Of a stretch of DNA of 64,000 nucleotides, positions 63,826 to 64,000 are shown piece after piece. A model generated the notes under the pieces. The model saw nothing but the letters and a program-made list of their open reading frames with translations, made no database searches and was not told where the DNA came from. Source of the stretch: Actinernus sp. WN-2022 (Eukaryota > Cnidaria > Anthozoa > Actiniaria > Actinernidae); NCBI GenBank assembly GCA_030867875.1, contig JAOWCC010000569.1:1116001-1180000 (forward strand), in the 5' to 3' direction. Numbering within the stretch: the stretch's first letter is position 1; each line of letters opens with the position of its first letter. A program made the translations under genes and the position numbers.

Positions 63826-64000
63826 ATGGAAGGACAGACGGATCAGATAACTGCGAGTCCACCGACGACTGTACCAACTAAGAAAGGAAAACATCCAAAG
63901 CGCGTTGCAGCAGGAAAATTAGCTTGGGAGAAGGTCACTGCCCGTGCAAAAGAAGCTCAAAGGATGGAGATAGAACGTGAAAATGAACCGTCCAAAGAAA
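63826..64000 (+). CDS. Lysine-rich protein, N-terminal part (cut by window end)
   Basis: ATG 63826 opens a frame still open at 64000 (58 codons). It begins EGQTDQITASPPTTVP, then KKGKHPKRVAAGKLAWEKV and a charged helix (RAKEAQRMEIERE). The KxPKRVAAGK stretch looks like a DNA-binding or packaging motif and I have seen similar starts in cnidarian virus-like proteins. Nothing can be said about the rest. Confidence 0.55.
   Translation, partial: MEGQTDQITASPPTTVPTKKGKHPKRVAAGKLAWEKVTARAKEAQRMEIERENEPSKE

Larger units (their letters stand above)
54650..64000. mobile_element. Endogenous double-stranded DNA virus, open at right edge
   Basis: Eleven tightly packed intronless genes on both strands with overlaps of 1-11 bases or gaps under 120 bases, less AT-rich than the flanks, encode virion-type proteins: packaging ATPase, capsid candidates, membrane proteins, a TFIIB-like factor and Zn-finger/ankyrin proteins. 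None of this architecture is shared with the retroelements elsewhere. Three genes are broken by single lesions. Polymerase and integrase are not present up to 64000. Confidence 0.8.

Noticed and set aside
1..64000. CRISPR arrays, bacterial operons, ribosome binding sites
   Set aside because: No spaced identical repeats of CRISPR type; the only closely packed genes are in the viral block, and the rest is typical animal repeat DNA.

Overview
The window is animal-type eukaryotic DNA. It is AT-rich and has no operons, bacterial promoters or rRNA/tRNA genes. It is packed with non-LTR retrotransposons, a BEL/Pao element, DIRS/Ngaro-like elements, cut-and-paste transposon debris and foldback repeats. 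The repeat mix (PHD-EN-RT and SGNH-ORF1 LINEs, Ngaro-type YR elements, OTU-bearing DNA transposons) and the virus-like proteins at the right end suggest a marine invertebrate, most likely a cnidarian. This is inferred from family resemblance and not proven. I see no certain host gene.

Layout. 0-5.4 kb: two decayed LINEs on the minus strand and SINE/MITE debris. 5.4-8.2 kb: MITEs and gene-free DNA. 8.2-9.8 kb: internally deleted PHD-finger LINE. 9.8-10.3 kb: a duplicated ~200 bp unit. 10.6-11.7 kb: LINE fragment. 12.1-16.1 kb: nearly full-length LINE with FP/RRM-like ORF1 and EN-RT ORF2. 16.3-18.3 kb: SGNH fragment, RecQ-like helicase fragment, a perfect 58-bp inverted repeat and a SINE. 18.3-24.3 kb: complete but broken BEL/Pao element with 96-bp LTRs and a TCTGC target duplication, carrying a nested TTAA-flanked MITE. 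24.4-27.3 kb: SGNH-ORF1 LINE. 28.8-32.0 kb: YR retroelement. 32.0-37.1 kb: PHD/EN-type LINE with a second LINE's 3' end inserted in its RT. 37.4-39.7 kb: gag fragments, an inverted repeat fused to a 5'-truncated LINE. 41.5-42.1 kb: a palindromic AAGATCTT satellite. 43.0-44.3 kb: Tnp2/CACTA-like transposase. 44.35-46.26 kb: rearranged fragment with Pif1-type helicase C-terminus and a duplicated lysine-rich protein segment, probably viral. 46.5-51.8 kb: parts of a DDE transposase/OTU/Cys-rich DNA transposon. 53.7-54.5 kb: coiled-coil ORF ending in a 141-bp hairpin.

The most interesting part is 54.65-64.0 kb (open at the right edge). It is a gene-dense, less AT-rich, intronless block that reads as an endogenous double-stranded DNA virus: F-box/ankyrin protein, Cys-rich zinc-finger protein, TFIIB-like factor, glycine-zipper membrane protein, small jelly-roll-like capsid candidate, 583-aa unknown structural candidate, 363-aa acidic/hydrophobic protein, major-capsid candidate, A32/FtsK-type packaging ATPase, two further small proteins. 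Divergent late-type gene pairs share a short GTTGAA...TTCAAC inverted-repeat promoter with an AT core. Three core genes (TFIIB, capsid candidate, ATPase) each carry a single disabling lesion, while others are intact, so this looks like a fairly young endogenous copy. No DNA polymerase or integrase is inside the window. The virus group cannot be fixed from the sequence alone (Polinton-like/adintovirus-like versus an NCLDV relative).
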